Source of the DNA: Primula veris
Taxonomy: Eukaryota > Streptophyta > Magnoliopsida > Ericales > Primulaceae
Assembly: GCA_963682055.1 (NCBI GenBank)
Contig: OY821749.1
Location: 5,692,336-5,756,335, forward strand
DNA length: 64,000 bases
Direction of reading: 5' to 3'
Shown here: positions 50,762 to 61,689 of the stretch, piece after piece
How positions within the stretch are numbered: the first letter of the stretch is position 1
How the letters are laid out: each line of letters starts with the position of its first letter
The notes under the pieces: model-generated
What the model saw: the letters and a program-made list of their open reading frames with translations, nothing else
What the model was told of the DNA's origin: nothing
Database searches by the model: none
Translations under genes and position numbers: made by a program

Positions 50762-51935
50762 TTTAAAACTTAATTATGTAAAACTGTTTTTATGAGATAA
50801 TGAAATTAACAACGCTCATCATCTTTTAATATGAAATACCAATCAAAGTAAATTTAATGTCATGCAAATTAAATACAAGATACGCAAGATACAAAACAAA
50901 TGAAATACAATAGTTCTCAGAATTAAATTTAGTTTATAGAAAAGAGAATTAACATAAATATAAATTACTTATATTATATTAACAAAAATATACCATCAAA
51001 AGTTACATTATCAAAAACATACGTTTAATTAATAATTAATAAAAAAAAACAAAAGTATTATTCATTACTCCTATCTATTCTCTCTCTCTCTTTGCAATCT
51101 CTTTCATTCTTCTTCATCTTTCCGATCTCTTTTCTTCTTCTTTCTCTCTCCAATCTCTCTTCGATATCTCTCCTCATCCTCCTCACTCTCTCCGATCTTT
51201 CCTCTCTCTTTCTTATCTCTCTCATTCTTCTTATCTTTTTCCGATCTCTCTCTCTTTCTGCTCTCTCTCTGATCTCTTTCTTTGGTGAATATTGAGACAG
51301 ATGCAACTATAGGAGTGAACGGCGAGAGTGTAGAGCGAGCTTGAATACTCAAGGTTGATGCCAACGGAGATACGCTCGTCGAATGAGAGGCCCATAACGA
51401 CGACGTGAAAGTTCGAGATCGAAGAATGGGTAAGGGTTGAATTTGTTAACTATTGTATAACTTTGAAAAATAAGTGTATGAACTCCGTGAATTAAGGGTA
51501 TTGACTTGAAAATTATGGATATGAATTATATGTCATATGAATTCTGTAAATTGAGATGTTAACTTTACGAATTAGGGTATGATCTTTTAAAATAAAGAGA
51601 TGAACTTTTGGAATAAATGTATGAAAATATATAAATTAGGGTATGAACTTTTAAAATAAAGATATTAACTTTTGGAATAATTGTATGAAATATACAAATT
51701 ATGGTATTAACTTTTGTGTATATTTTTGTTAATTATAAATTTTGTTGGTATTTTTTGTTAATTTAATTTCAAAATTAATATGTTTTGTTAATTTATACTG
51801 AATTGATGCTATTAGTTAATTTTGTTCAACTGCATTAATTACTATTCATTGAAAAGTAAAGGAAATAAACTCCGACTTAATAAATAAATGGCTTGGTTAT
51901 GATATGATTGATGGTAACGAGAATACAAAGCTGAC
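50762..51935. other. Upstream region of the peptide gene and CT microsatellite
   Basis: 50,762-50,830 is the upstream region of the peptide gene and resembles the DNA upstream of the orphan exon at 51,936 (shared AACTTAATTATGTAAAACTGTTTTT). A CT-rich tract fills about 51,076-51,290. No mature-peptide exon for the orphan signal exon was found here. Confidence 0.5.
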
Positions 51936-51990
51936 CAATAGCAATCAAAGTTAGGAGAATAAACACGACAAAGGATAACACTTTCGACAT
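51936..51990 (-). pseudogene. Orphan signal-peptide exon of a second peptide gene
   Basis: Reads MSKVLSFVVFILLTLIAI with the same 55-base length, phase and donor position (G|GTCAGC) as exon 1 of the intact gene. No partner exon encoding a cysteine-rich mature part is seen downstream before the next gene copy. It is probably a remnant, or it could splice to the exon at 49,930 as an alternative first exon. Confidence 0.6.
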
Positions 51991-52020
51991 TTCAAAGCTT
52001 AATTATGTAAAACTGTTTTT

Positions 52021-52392
52021 CCAGTAACGTTATAGGGTCAGACTGTCTCAAACAGACTAATTGTCAGACAGTTATTTATCTAATTTTTAGAATTTTTTTT
52101 AGACTTCAAGCAAAACAAAAATAAAATTTCAAATATAATACTTATGAAACCATAGTTGAGACTATCCTAAACTTACATATTAATTAAAAATATTTAATGA
52201 TTTTAATATATTTTATTTGATGATTCAACAAAATAAAAAACGAAATATAATATTATAGAACCTTATTTGATACTATCATAAAATTAAATATTAATTAAGG
52301 ATATTAAATATATGGCCGAATAGTAGTCTAAAATTATATTGAGTACTGTTGTGTTGATAGTTTAGGTGAGCCTATCTAACTAGCATTATTGT
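52021..52392. mobile_element. About 370-bp insertion upstream of the orphan peptide exon
   Basis: The intact gene has AAAACTGTTTTTATGAGATAA upstream. Here the same sequence is split after CTGTTTTT by about 370 bp (from CCAGTAACG to CATTATTGTT), and GTTTTT is repeated before the homologous TGATGAAATTAACAACG resumes. This is the pattern of a transposon insertion with a short target duplication. Its family is unknown and no coding is seen. Confidence 0.55.
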
Positions 52393-52563
52393 TGTTTTTG
52401 TGATCAGATGATGAAATTAACAACGTTCGTTATCTATTTATATGAAAATACATATACTGATTAAACTATTAGAAGTGTAACTACAAGTCATGACAATAAT
52501 TCAAAGAACGATGTGATTTGGAAATACAGAGATACATTGTATCCTCGTGATCATTCAAATATA

Positions 52564-52796
52564 TTCCCTCCGTATCAATTTATATAACTTATACGAAATC
52601 ACATGCAACTTTGATCGGTTTTAAACATTTAACTAAATTTTTGAAATGATTTTTTTATTTTTTTTACATAGTTTAAATGTTAAACTATATGATAGAATTT
52701 TGTTAAAAATTATTTCGGCAATTTAGTTACATGTTAAAAACCGGTCAAAGTTACGTATGATTTCGTATAAGACATATAAAGTGGTACGGATGGAGT
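52564..52796. mobile_element. Stowaway MITE
   Basis: Left end TCCCTCCGTATCAATTTATA pairs with right end TATAAAGTGGTACGGATGGA. Arms include CATGCAACTTTGATCGG against CCGGTCAAAGTTACGTATG. Flanked by TA. It is a relative of the element at 26,750. Confidence 0.85.
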
Positions 52797-52929
52797 ATTA
52801 TTAAGGGAAAATTAAGTATTGGTCTATGAAAATAAAACTATTTAAGTATTAGTCAGTAGTTACCCTATAAAATTTAATTAATGATTGGTCAATTATTTAT
52901 AAAATTAATTAAGATTTGGTCACCGACCT

Positions 52930-53490
52930 AAATACTCAATAAAAATAAAAATAAAAATGGAAAAAATAGGGAAAACTCAAAAAATAAAAATAAAATAAAA
53001 AATTTTAAAAAAACCAAAAAAAAACCAAAAAACTAAAAAAAACAGAAAAAATCTTTAAAAAGTTGGGAACCCGAAAAAACGGTAAAAATACCAAGAAAAA
53101 TCCAAAAAACAAAAATCACAAAAAAAAAAGAAAAAAAAAATTCAAAAAAACCGGGAACCCCAAAATTGGTAAAAAAATAATAATAAAAATCAAAAATCAA
53201 AAATCACAAAACAATGAAAAAACATTCAAAAAAATCAGGAGCCCAAAAAACCCCGAAAGATTGTAAAAAATTAAAAAAAAATTAGAAAAATACAAAATCA
53301 CAAAAAAAATAAAAAAACGTTCAAAAAAGTCAGGAACCCGAAAAAAATCTGAAAAACGGTAAAAAAAAAAAAAAAAACCAAGAATATTAAAAAAAAAATC
53401 CAAAATCACAAAAAAAAAATGAACAAAAGTTCGAAAAAGTCGAAAAAAGCCGGAAAGTCCAAAAAATGTTAAGAATTTAAAATAATTTGC
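52930..53490. repeat. A-rich minisatellite, units of about 80-100 bp
   Basis: At least four degenerate units, each with a G/C marker such as GGGAACCC(G)AAAAAA.CGGTAAAAA followed by CAAAAATCACAAAAAAAA and TTCAAAAAA. Long frames on both strands here are artefacts of base composition. Confidence 0.8.
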
Positions 53491-53775
53491 AATTGTTTTC
53501 AAATGACTCAAAATGACTTCAAATGACTTAAAAATGACTCAGACTGTTTTTAAAATTATTCGAGCTGTTTTTTTAAAATGACTCAAACTGTTTTTAAACT
53601 TACCGAAAATGACTTATACTGTTTTTCAAATGATTTAAATATGACTTGGACTGTTTTTAAAATAAATCGGGTTTTTTTTAAAATTACTTAAAATGACTCA
53701 GACTATTTTTAAAATGATTTAGACTGTTTTTAAAATTAATTAAAATAATTCAGACTATTTTTAAAATAAGACAAT
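53490..53775. repeat. Tandem repeat with core GACTCAGACTGTTTTTAAAA
   Basis: About nine degenerate units of 25-35 bp built from ATGACTCAGACTG followed by TTTTTAAAA. It directly follows the A-rich minisatellite. No coding. Confidence 0.8.
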
Positions 53776-53834
53776 AATTAAATAATTTTGTTTTCATGTC
53801 CAACACTTAATTTCCCCGATAAGTGTATGGTTGC

Positions 53835-54016
53835 ATTTTATGCATGGAAAAAAAGTCTGATATGGATTACGTTGTAGGAGATCATTGGGATGATGCAAGG
53901 GAAGCTAGTAGTGGTACGGAAGGACAAAACTTTGGGGTTAGTAGAGAAAATTATGCATGTACTTCACCTCAAGTATCGAGGAAGAAAAACAAGGTGTTTT
54001 CCACATGTTTGTGATT
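53835..54016 (+). pseudogene. Second ALY (LIN9-type) gene fragment
   Basis: An open frame with SDMDYVVGDHWDDAREASSG followed by TSPQVSRKKNKVF fits the acidic DD..EA(C/S)SGTE region and the basic SSPQ.xRK block that lies after the GGSPQ segment in plant ALY proteins. It would be the part of ALY downstream of the fragment at 8.3-9.5 kb. It ends at a TGA beside repeat copy B. Identification rests on a short low-complexity-like motif, so confidence is moderate. Confidence 0.45.
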
Positions 54017-54052
54017 GTGTTTTCTTAACTTTAACTATAGAAGATTTGAAGG

Positions 54053-55087
54053 TCATGGTTATTTAGTGGCTGAGTCACATAGGTATCAATGGAGGTATGT
54101 GTCCCAGCTGGATTTATAAGAGTTATTATATATGTATAATTTTGCAACGTACGTATCTTTAACCTAGGTAAAGTATCCTCTTTGGACCCTGAGGACCTGA
54201 CTTGGATCTCAGTGTTAGCTTGTTTATTCAACTTTCTTTTAGAATCAAAGTTTTAAATGGCGCTAGGCGGTGAGTTGGGGCCTAGGGGTATTAGTGTTGG
54301 CTTAGTTTATTCAACTTTATTTTAGAATCAAGGTTTTAAACGGCGCTAGGCGGTGAGGTGGGCCTAGGAGCCTAGGCGGGGACTGAGTGGCAATACCTTA
54401 TTTTCACATTTTTATTGATTTTCTTACTCATTTGTACAATATAAAGATTTAAAATAAAATTGTCAAGTTAAATTGAATATTTCAAGCCTATTAGCCCATA
54501 GTTATACTATTATGTCATACGAGTCAAGGTTTCATGATGTATTGAAAGACAAATTTGAAGCGTAAATTTTGATTGATCACCATTTACTTTTGAGTAATCT
54601 TTTATGAGTTTTTTAATAATAGAATTTCACCTATTTTGACCGGGTTGACCAAGATCAACCCGAACTTGACTCATATAAAGGAAAAATTCACATAGTTTTT
54701 TTAATAATAAAATTTCACCTATGGCGCAAGGCGGGAGAGCAAGACGGAGACTTTTGAAACAGTGTTTAGAATAGCTATTATTTGCATAATTAGTATAAAA
54801 GGTTTGGCTTAGGTCTTTTCTTTAATTTTTAAAACAGATAGTTTACCAAAATGACTTTTTTTTCATGCTCAACATTCTAAATCTATCTCCTTAGCAAACT
54901 CGAAATTGGTGTATTGATTTACGAAGCCGGTTTTATTTGGTTTACTTCAACTATTATTTAAATTGTTTGATCAACTACTAAGTGGTTTGTTTTTTATATC
55001 ATAAGTTGTTATATGCGTTAAAGAAGGTTTTATTGCATGTAATACATACTTAGACAAATGCAAGCATACAGTCATCTTTAGACTCTC
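54053..55087 (-). repeat. About 1-kb dispersed repeat, copy B
   Basis: The reverse-complement counterpart of 6131-7076. It has an extra internal tandem duplication of about 80 bp (54,235-54,345, unit with GGCGCTAGGCGGTGAG). Its right end adjoins AAACATTAGGAAAAGTTAA, which equals part of the FTSHI2 fragment next to copy A but on the opposite relative strand. Confidence 0.7.
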
Positions 55088-55988
55088 AAACATTAGGAAA
55101 AGTTAATGGCCATATAGGACTTCTGATTAAAAATCCCGGGTATATATGTGACTATTTATAATTCGCTTGATTATTTAATCAATTTTAAAATTATAAAAAA
55201 ACTAATACACATAGAACGTGGGATTGACAATCCTGGATTAAATATATTGGTAAACTAACCAATGAAAAAAAAACTCCCCGTACAATCTTGTTGTACGTGT
55301 AGGTAGACAGAAAAATATTTTTTTGTCTCAGCAATGTCTACAGTGTTATGGTATGGTAGCATTTTAATGTGGCCACAATTGGTATATCGTACATATTGTA
55401 TATATCTTTTGATTTAACAGAAGTGAAACATGACTTATATTTTACCTTTAACATGTATGATATCAAATAAGTATCATACAACACTACTGGTGTTAGTGCT
55501 CTCAGAACATCCGTATCAGTAACTCAAAAACTATTTTACGGTTCGCTGGAGCTCGACGACCTTTCCATAGCTTCGGCCGTTCACCACCGTCTCCACCAAC
55601 TCGTAGGTAAGTGGTTTGTCGAATTATGAGGACAAACTTTATTTTAATTTGAAATTGAGTGAGAGTTGATGGCGCCGGTCTGTTGACGACCTCACCGAAA
55701 CGGATTATCACCGTCACCGTCCAGCTGCAAACCCATAAGGGAGTCCTTTTGGAAATGACCAAATAATTTCTTCATGGAGGAACCGATGGGTCGGAATAGA
55801 GGGAAAAACTCTAATTTTGAGTTACGGGTGGGAGCCAAGTGTAAGGCTGAGAGTGGCCCTATTTTATTCTCCCACATGATAATAGTGCCCCCACCACAAA
55901 TCCATTTTTTCTCAAATACATACACACACACACACTAAAAAGAAGAGAGATAGAGAGAGAGATAGAGAGAGAGGGAGAGAGAGATCTG
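55088..55988. promoter_or_regulatory. Upstream region and 5' UTR of the reticulon gene
   Basis: 55,270-55,390 resembles 2862-2990 in the MAKR intron (shared GTGTAGGTAGACA and GTTATG.TATGGTAGCATT). The 5' UTR is probably the GA-rich stretch 55,935-55,988, a common plant leader. No convincing TATA box can be placed. Confidence 0.45.
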
Positions 55989-58900
55989 ATGGGTTCGCAT
56001 GATGAGGAGGAAGAGGGAGAGATAGAGAGATCGTCGGAGACAATAATGGAGAAGATTACAGAGAAGTTCGACGACTCTTCTTCTTCTTCCGATTCCGATA
56101 ACGATAACAAACACTCTTCTTCTTCCTCTAAGATCTTCCGTCTCTTCGGCCGTGACAAACCCCTCCACAACCTCCTCGGCTCTGGAAAACGTATTTACCT
56201 TCTTCTTCTTTATTGGGTAATTAATCGTTTTGTATAAAACTAAAAATAGGTCCTAACCCAAATATATTAGGAAGCTCAAAAACACGATCCAAACCAACCA
56301 AACGCTTACATACACACACCACGTATATATATGGGTCCGTTTGTTAACATCTTTTTTGGGTCACAAATCAGATTTTAAAAATCTACTGAAAATGTAGATT
56401 TTAAAATTCTGGATTTTTTATAGCCTGAAAACCTGATTTTTAGAAGCTAAATGATATGACTGTCCAAACATCGTTTAGATCCAAAATCCAAAATTCAACT
56501 AAAAAAACATGTTGCCAAACGGACTATATCGCTTCGTATTGGATCTATCTTCTGTCTATCTATCGTCTTGATTGGGTTGAGTTTTACTTCATTTTCAAGT
56601 TGTCTTGAAGTTGCCTGCTATTTGTAGTAGTAGCATTTTGTTAGATCTTGTGTTAATAGATCATGTAATCTTATTATAGGATTTGTTAACTACACTAATT
56701 GAATCCCCATTACCAAACTACTGTCCTACATTTTTGTAGCTAAATTTGACCAAAGTGAATTAATAACATTGATCTTGCCATACAACTTCTTGATTAGCTT
56801 TTGAAATCTTTAACCTAAGTAGGGGAAAATTACTATTTAAAGGTGCACTTATTTTCCTAGTGGATACTTATTTAGTGGATGGAGGAAATATATAGATCAG
56901 TTATGTAGAATAGTTTTGGCGCTGGAAAACATACATTCTTGCATGCATACTTACATACATACGTCGTATATATGATTATTTAACACGTTTGTCTTGCTGA
57001 GTTTAGTTTTACTTCATTTCCAGCTTCTTTTGAAGTTGCCTGCTATATTTGTACTGGTATTTTGTTAGATCTCGTGTTACTAGATTATGTAATCTTATTG
57101 GAGGATTTGTTAACTACACTAATTAAAAGTTCATTTCCAAAATTAATCGCATAGATCCGACCATAAAACTTCTTCATTACTTTTTTTTGTAATCTTCCGT
57201 TTCTTTAATTTAGGTAGGAATATTTTACAAGGTGCGCTTATTTTCGTAGTGGATGCTTATTTTGTTGATGGTGGGAGTATATAGATTAGTTCTGTACTTC
57301 TGTAGAATAATTTTTGTGTTTTTTTTATTTTTCTGGATGCTTTTCTTGTTCGGAGATCTCTACTACATTGTAGTTTTGCAATTACTCATGAAAACGGGTG
57401 TCCTCTTGATTGATTTATGGTTTAGGTTAAAAGTATAATGCTCTGCGTTTTTTCGGATGTTATGATTTAATACGTTTTTGTTGTTTTTATACAAGTTATC
57501 TTCAATTTGTTGCCTTGATATATTTATCCACTTTTGATCCGGAGTAAGCTACCACGTAGAGGTTTCGCTTTATATGATTGGGTATTATACTGAAAATGGT
57601 CTCCTGGTGAACTATTTAGTGCTCTCTGTAGTAACTTATCTTTTAGTTATTGTTTGCTATTATCGTTGGCTCTAGTTATGTTGAGATTCTATCTTTATCC
57701 CTACAATGCTCCTCTAATTTTCAATTACAGTTATATTTAATGGATATTATGACTATAATCTTAACCTGCTTCCGTAACTGAGTGTTTGATTCGTCGCCTT
57801 CACATTGTTTCCTCTTCTGAACTTCATTAGACTATTGAAGTTTCTCATCGAATGATTGGACGTTGTACTTTTAATTCTTTTTGTTTCCAAGTTTGGTTTG
57901 TTGAATTTATTGGTCGTTGGAGAAAGTTTGTGAGATATTGGAGAACTGCATGCTCCATGTTACTAATTTGATGTTTATTTTTTGTGCAATGTCGCGAGTG
58001 TTTCTGTTGGCTTGAGTCGTAACGAAAATCAAAATATTATTTGGTGAGCTCCGGGTAGGGTTTCTTTGGTACAGTCGACTTTAGAGTAGCGATTTTTTTG
58101 CCGCCAGAGAAACTTCGTTACGTTTACTGCGGAACGGTTTTGTTGTGAATCAACTTTTTTTTATCCGGAATTAACTTTTACCTGTTTCAACTAATGAGAT
58201 CGCATATCATTAAACTGTAGGTAATTGATTGAAACTTTTGTTTTTTTGATAAGTTTGTGCACCATGTTATTAGTTGATCCTTTTGTACCTTGTTTTTGAG
58301 ACTTTGAACGTCTTCTTGAGAGTTTTCTTTCATAGATCAATTTATTTAGACTTTGATAGTGAGATTTTTAATGAACTTCTATAAGTTATTGTAATGTCCT
58401 CATGTGGATAGTTGATTGTTTTGAATTGTAGTGTCCTCGTGTGGATAATGTAATCAAACACATACACGGAAATTTCATAATGTACCCTGTCTTTAGCATG
58501 TTATTTCCTTTTTGTCTTTTAAAGACTTGTTAGACAAAACATCACAAGATTGTTTTGATTATTTTGAACTATGAAGTGACTTCATCATGCCTAAATATAA
58601 TAGCAATCTTGTATGACACCTGCTTTCTACATCTTTAAGCAATTTTCCATATATTATTTAAAAAAAGTTTGTTAAAATGTATGATTGTAGCTGCTGATAT
58701 TTTTCTCTGGAGAGACAAGAAAATTTCCGGTGGTGTGCTTGGTTTTGCCACCCTAATATGGGTCCTCTTTGAATTGCTTGAATATCATTTGCTCACTTTG
58801 GTGTGCCATGTTCTAATATTGACCTTCTCAATCCTTTTCTTGTGGTCCAACGTTTCCACTTTCATCAACAAGTAAGCTGCTTCGGAGTCTCGATAGCTTT

Positions 58901-59707
58901 CCTTCTTTTTAATTTTATCATATATTTGTTGATGTATTTTATGGTTTTAGGTCTCCTCCTCAATTTCCAGAGGTGGTTCTTCCCGAAGATATTGTCCTTG
59001 GAGTAGCTTCCGCTCTAAGAGTTGAAATCAATCGTGCTTTTGCCATTCTGCGAGATATTGCATCTGGAAAAGAATTGAAGAAATTCCTAGCTGTATGTTA
59101 TCATCTCTCTGACTTTGTACAATTTGATAAGTAGTCAAACTTTTCCTTTGTTTTAAAAAATGGGGTAGCATTTAGCTACAAAAAGATAAATTGGTCCTGC
59201 TTAAGTTTTAAACTGGCAAAATAGTTTCACCAATAGACCAATATTCGCTGAGATTTAATCCTCAAAGATTATCATCTGTTCAAATGAGCTCATGTTTTGG
59301 TGAAATGTGTTATTTCAGGTAATTGCTGGCCTTTGGATTACTTCAATTGTGGGGGGCTGGTGCAATTTCCTGACTTTGTTCTACATATGTAAGGGATCTG
59401 AAATCATTGTATCATATTCTCACTCCTTTTCTTGCTCAAATTATGTATCTATTTGTAGACATGTATTTGTGCTCTATACTTGTCAGTTGGCAGTGGTTTT
59501 TGAACTGATTCAATTTTATATTTTATTGTGCAAACAGTTTTTGTCTTGCTCCACACAGTACCTGTTCTTTACGAAAAGTACGAGGATCAAATTGACCCAT
59601 TGGCTGAGAAAGCATTGGCTGAGTTTTGGAAACAGTATGCAGTTTTTGATACCAAGGTTCTTAGCCAAATTCCTAGAGGACCATTGAAGGACAAGAAATT
59701 GGCTTAG
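55989..59707 (+). CDS. Reticulon-like protein B (RTNLB), five exons, complete
   Basis: Exons 55,989-56,190, 58,691-58,871, 58,951-59,092, 59,319-59,388 and 59,538-59,707 join in phase to 254 codons plus TAG. The N-terminus is acidic and Ser-rich ([16 protein letters not shown]). The reticulon homology domain starts near residue 58 with [13 protein letters not shown], then [17 protein letters not shown], a first hydrophobic hairpin (about residues 83-125), a loop ([20 protein letters not shown]), a second hairpin ([20 protein letters not shown] onward) and the typical tail [14 protein letters not shown] ending DKKLA. Plant RTNLBs shape tubular ER by wedge-like membrane hairpins, and some regulate receptor delivery; role inferred from family. 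Length is usual. Intron 1 (2.5 kb) contains an internal duplication. The next gene is convergent 0.83 kb downstream. Confidence 0.95.
56540..57260. repeat. Internal duplication in reticulon intron 1
   Basis: 56,575-56,720 and 56,998-57,125 are diverged direct copies (TTTTACTTCATTT.CA, GAAGTTGCCTGCTAT, GTTAGATCT.GTGTTA, GGATTTGTTAACTACACTAATT). Unit spacing is about 420 bp. No coding; the open frame at 57,253-57,438 lies in the intron. Confidence 0.7.
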
Positions 59708-60540
59708 TAGAAGATGATGAGGTGGCATCACTAGAATCGATTACATCTGCAGTTTGTTTTGTTTTCTTACTTTATTGAAGTTACAATGACTTCATTTTAC
59801 AGAATCTGAATTCTGGTTGAGTTTTGTTTGTGTATATGCAGTTTGATGAGAATGAAACTCATGGGTCTTACAAGATGCATAGCTTCAAAATATGTTTCTT
59901 TGTTCAATTCTGTCTGTTGCGTTTTGTATACTAGAGGAGCATGGGTTCTGTTGTTCTGTACTAATTTTATCACTATAATCCTTGTAGTTCAGGTCTTTTT
60001 TGTTAATGTTAAATTTTTTGGTGAAAGTGATGGTAATTCCTTGAAAGTGCAGTTCATTGTGCATGACAAACCTATATACTCTATTCTGTAAGCAACTTTT
60101 TTGCAGTACGGTTGATGAGGCCATGACGTGTTTTAGAGTCTATAAATAATGCTATATACTCTATTCTGTTAACAGACTTTTTTGCAGAAGAAATTGTTAG
60201 TTTTACAGAATTTGGAGATGTGCTCAACATAAATCTTACATATATATAGTAAATATAGATAGTTGATTTACCGTCGTGTTATCAAATTTTGGAGCTTCAA
60301 ACATACTTTACAAATATGAATGAACTCAATTATCCCATGAAAAAAAATCACATTGTATACAACATCGAATTATATTATATACGTTAATTTGAAGCATAAA
60401 AGCTTCTACACTAGTCGTTGACAACACAATATTGGCGAAAAACATGAAATATTTATTCCGTATCCCTTCTTCAGTTCATCCGCTAGGAATCGAATTGTCA
60501 GCAACCCCAAAGTTAGGCAATGAAGGAGGTCATCCAGGGC

Positions 60541-61682
60541 CTATACGGTATATACGGCCTTCCATAAAGAAATAGCTTCATCGTCCGAATAATCACTGTC
60601 ACTCTCAAGTGATGACGATAACAGTAGAATTCCATTCAAGACGTACTCCACAACCTGTCAATAAGAGTAACGAAAATACGATAAAATTATAATAAACAAT
60701 AGAACATTTGAATGAACACAATGTTTCCTAACAATTTCCGTTTCCATATGTAAAGCACCATTCAATAGACCCAGAAGAAAAGGAAACAATACTTTTCATT
60801 GATTCCGAGAACCGAGATGCTTTCACAGAAACCTAACATAACCGACTCGTCAAACACGTTATTGTAATGCCTATGATTAAAACCGAAACAATGTTTCCCA
60901 TGACCGAACAATCTTGTTTATATCTAGTTTTCGTAAATCTACAACTAAATAGAGAGTCTTCAGATCCAAAATGTACCTGCTCAGAAGATACAGGCTTGAG
61001 TTGCTGGTCTCTACAAAATGTTCTTGTATGTTTGTTAGGGCAATTCATATTACTCACCCAAACTATAGTTTTACACTGCTCACACAATCCCCTATCAAAT
61101 AAAAAATTCTTTGTTGAACCGCCTGAAAATAGTGACACATGTATAAGACGTAAAAAAATCATGTGTAGCTAACAAATCCATATTGCTAATGATTAGCCAA
61201 CTGGTCAAGTTGGCTAATAGAGAAAACTGCATAAGAACACACTTAAAACACTCGCTAAAGAAAACAATAATTTTGCATACCTTCCTCATATTTTTCTTTA
61301 AAAGTTGTTCTCCAATCAATATTAGTTCCAGTACGAGTATCTTCAAAGCAGGTTGAATACAGCAAATTCCACAAGTGGTTGTCGCTTGCTGCTGAATTCC
61401 ATGTCCTTTCACATCAAACAACAACGTATTTATATTTTGTATATAATAATTAAGAAGAATACATATTTCTAGGCCTTCATTAGAGGCCATTTCTTGATTT
61501 TTTTTTATAGTTGACAGCTCACAATGAACACACTTCACCAAACAAATACAAATAAATTTGGCATGCAAGTCATGAAATCAGAACAAAAAAATACCAGCAT
61601 ACTGATGATGAAGAGAGTAATGATCTCAAATCCAAGAAGCTGAAGACATGCACAATAACATCTCGAGGAAGTTCAGGTGAAT
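60541..61682 (-). CDS. F-box protein, last four exons (5' part not found)
   Basis: Minus-strand exons 61,682-61,595, 61,405-61,281, 61,122-60,977 and 60,654-60,541 are phase-compatible and end in TAG. The first holds a textbook F-box, PELPRDVIVHVFSFLDLRSL, followed across the splice by VCWTWNSAASDNHLW. Exon 3 has CEQCKTIVW..NC..C, a short Cys pattern found in this F-box subfamily (At5g52880-like by recollection). The end has an acidic LESDSDYSDDEA patch. F-box proteins recruit substrates to SCF ubiquitin ligases via SKP1; the substrate is unknown. The first exon here begins mid-codon after TTTGTCCAG, so N-terminal exons should lie upstream. None is recognised between 61,690 and 64,000, so they may be beyond the window or lost. 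Confidence 0.82.
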
Positions 61683-61689
61683 CTGGACA

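Noticed and set aside
51058..51364. Arg/Glu-rich frames on the minus strand and Ser/Leu-rich frames on the plus strand
   Set aside because: All come from one CT/GA-rich tract; there is no start context, splice logic or known domain.
53063..53511. Lys-rich (+) and Phe-rich (-) frames
   Set aside because: They are translations of the A-rich minisatellite on either strand.
59307..59687. 126-codon frame over reticulon exons 4-5
   Set aside because: It is an out-of-frame read through the intron; the spliced reticulon frame accounts for the same bases.
60977..61122. A possible extra intron within F-box exon 3 (GTGAGT after IVW and an AG before GACCAGCAA)
   Set aside because: The unspliced frame stays open, adds an NC..C motif expected in this subfamily, and needs no extra junction.
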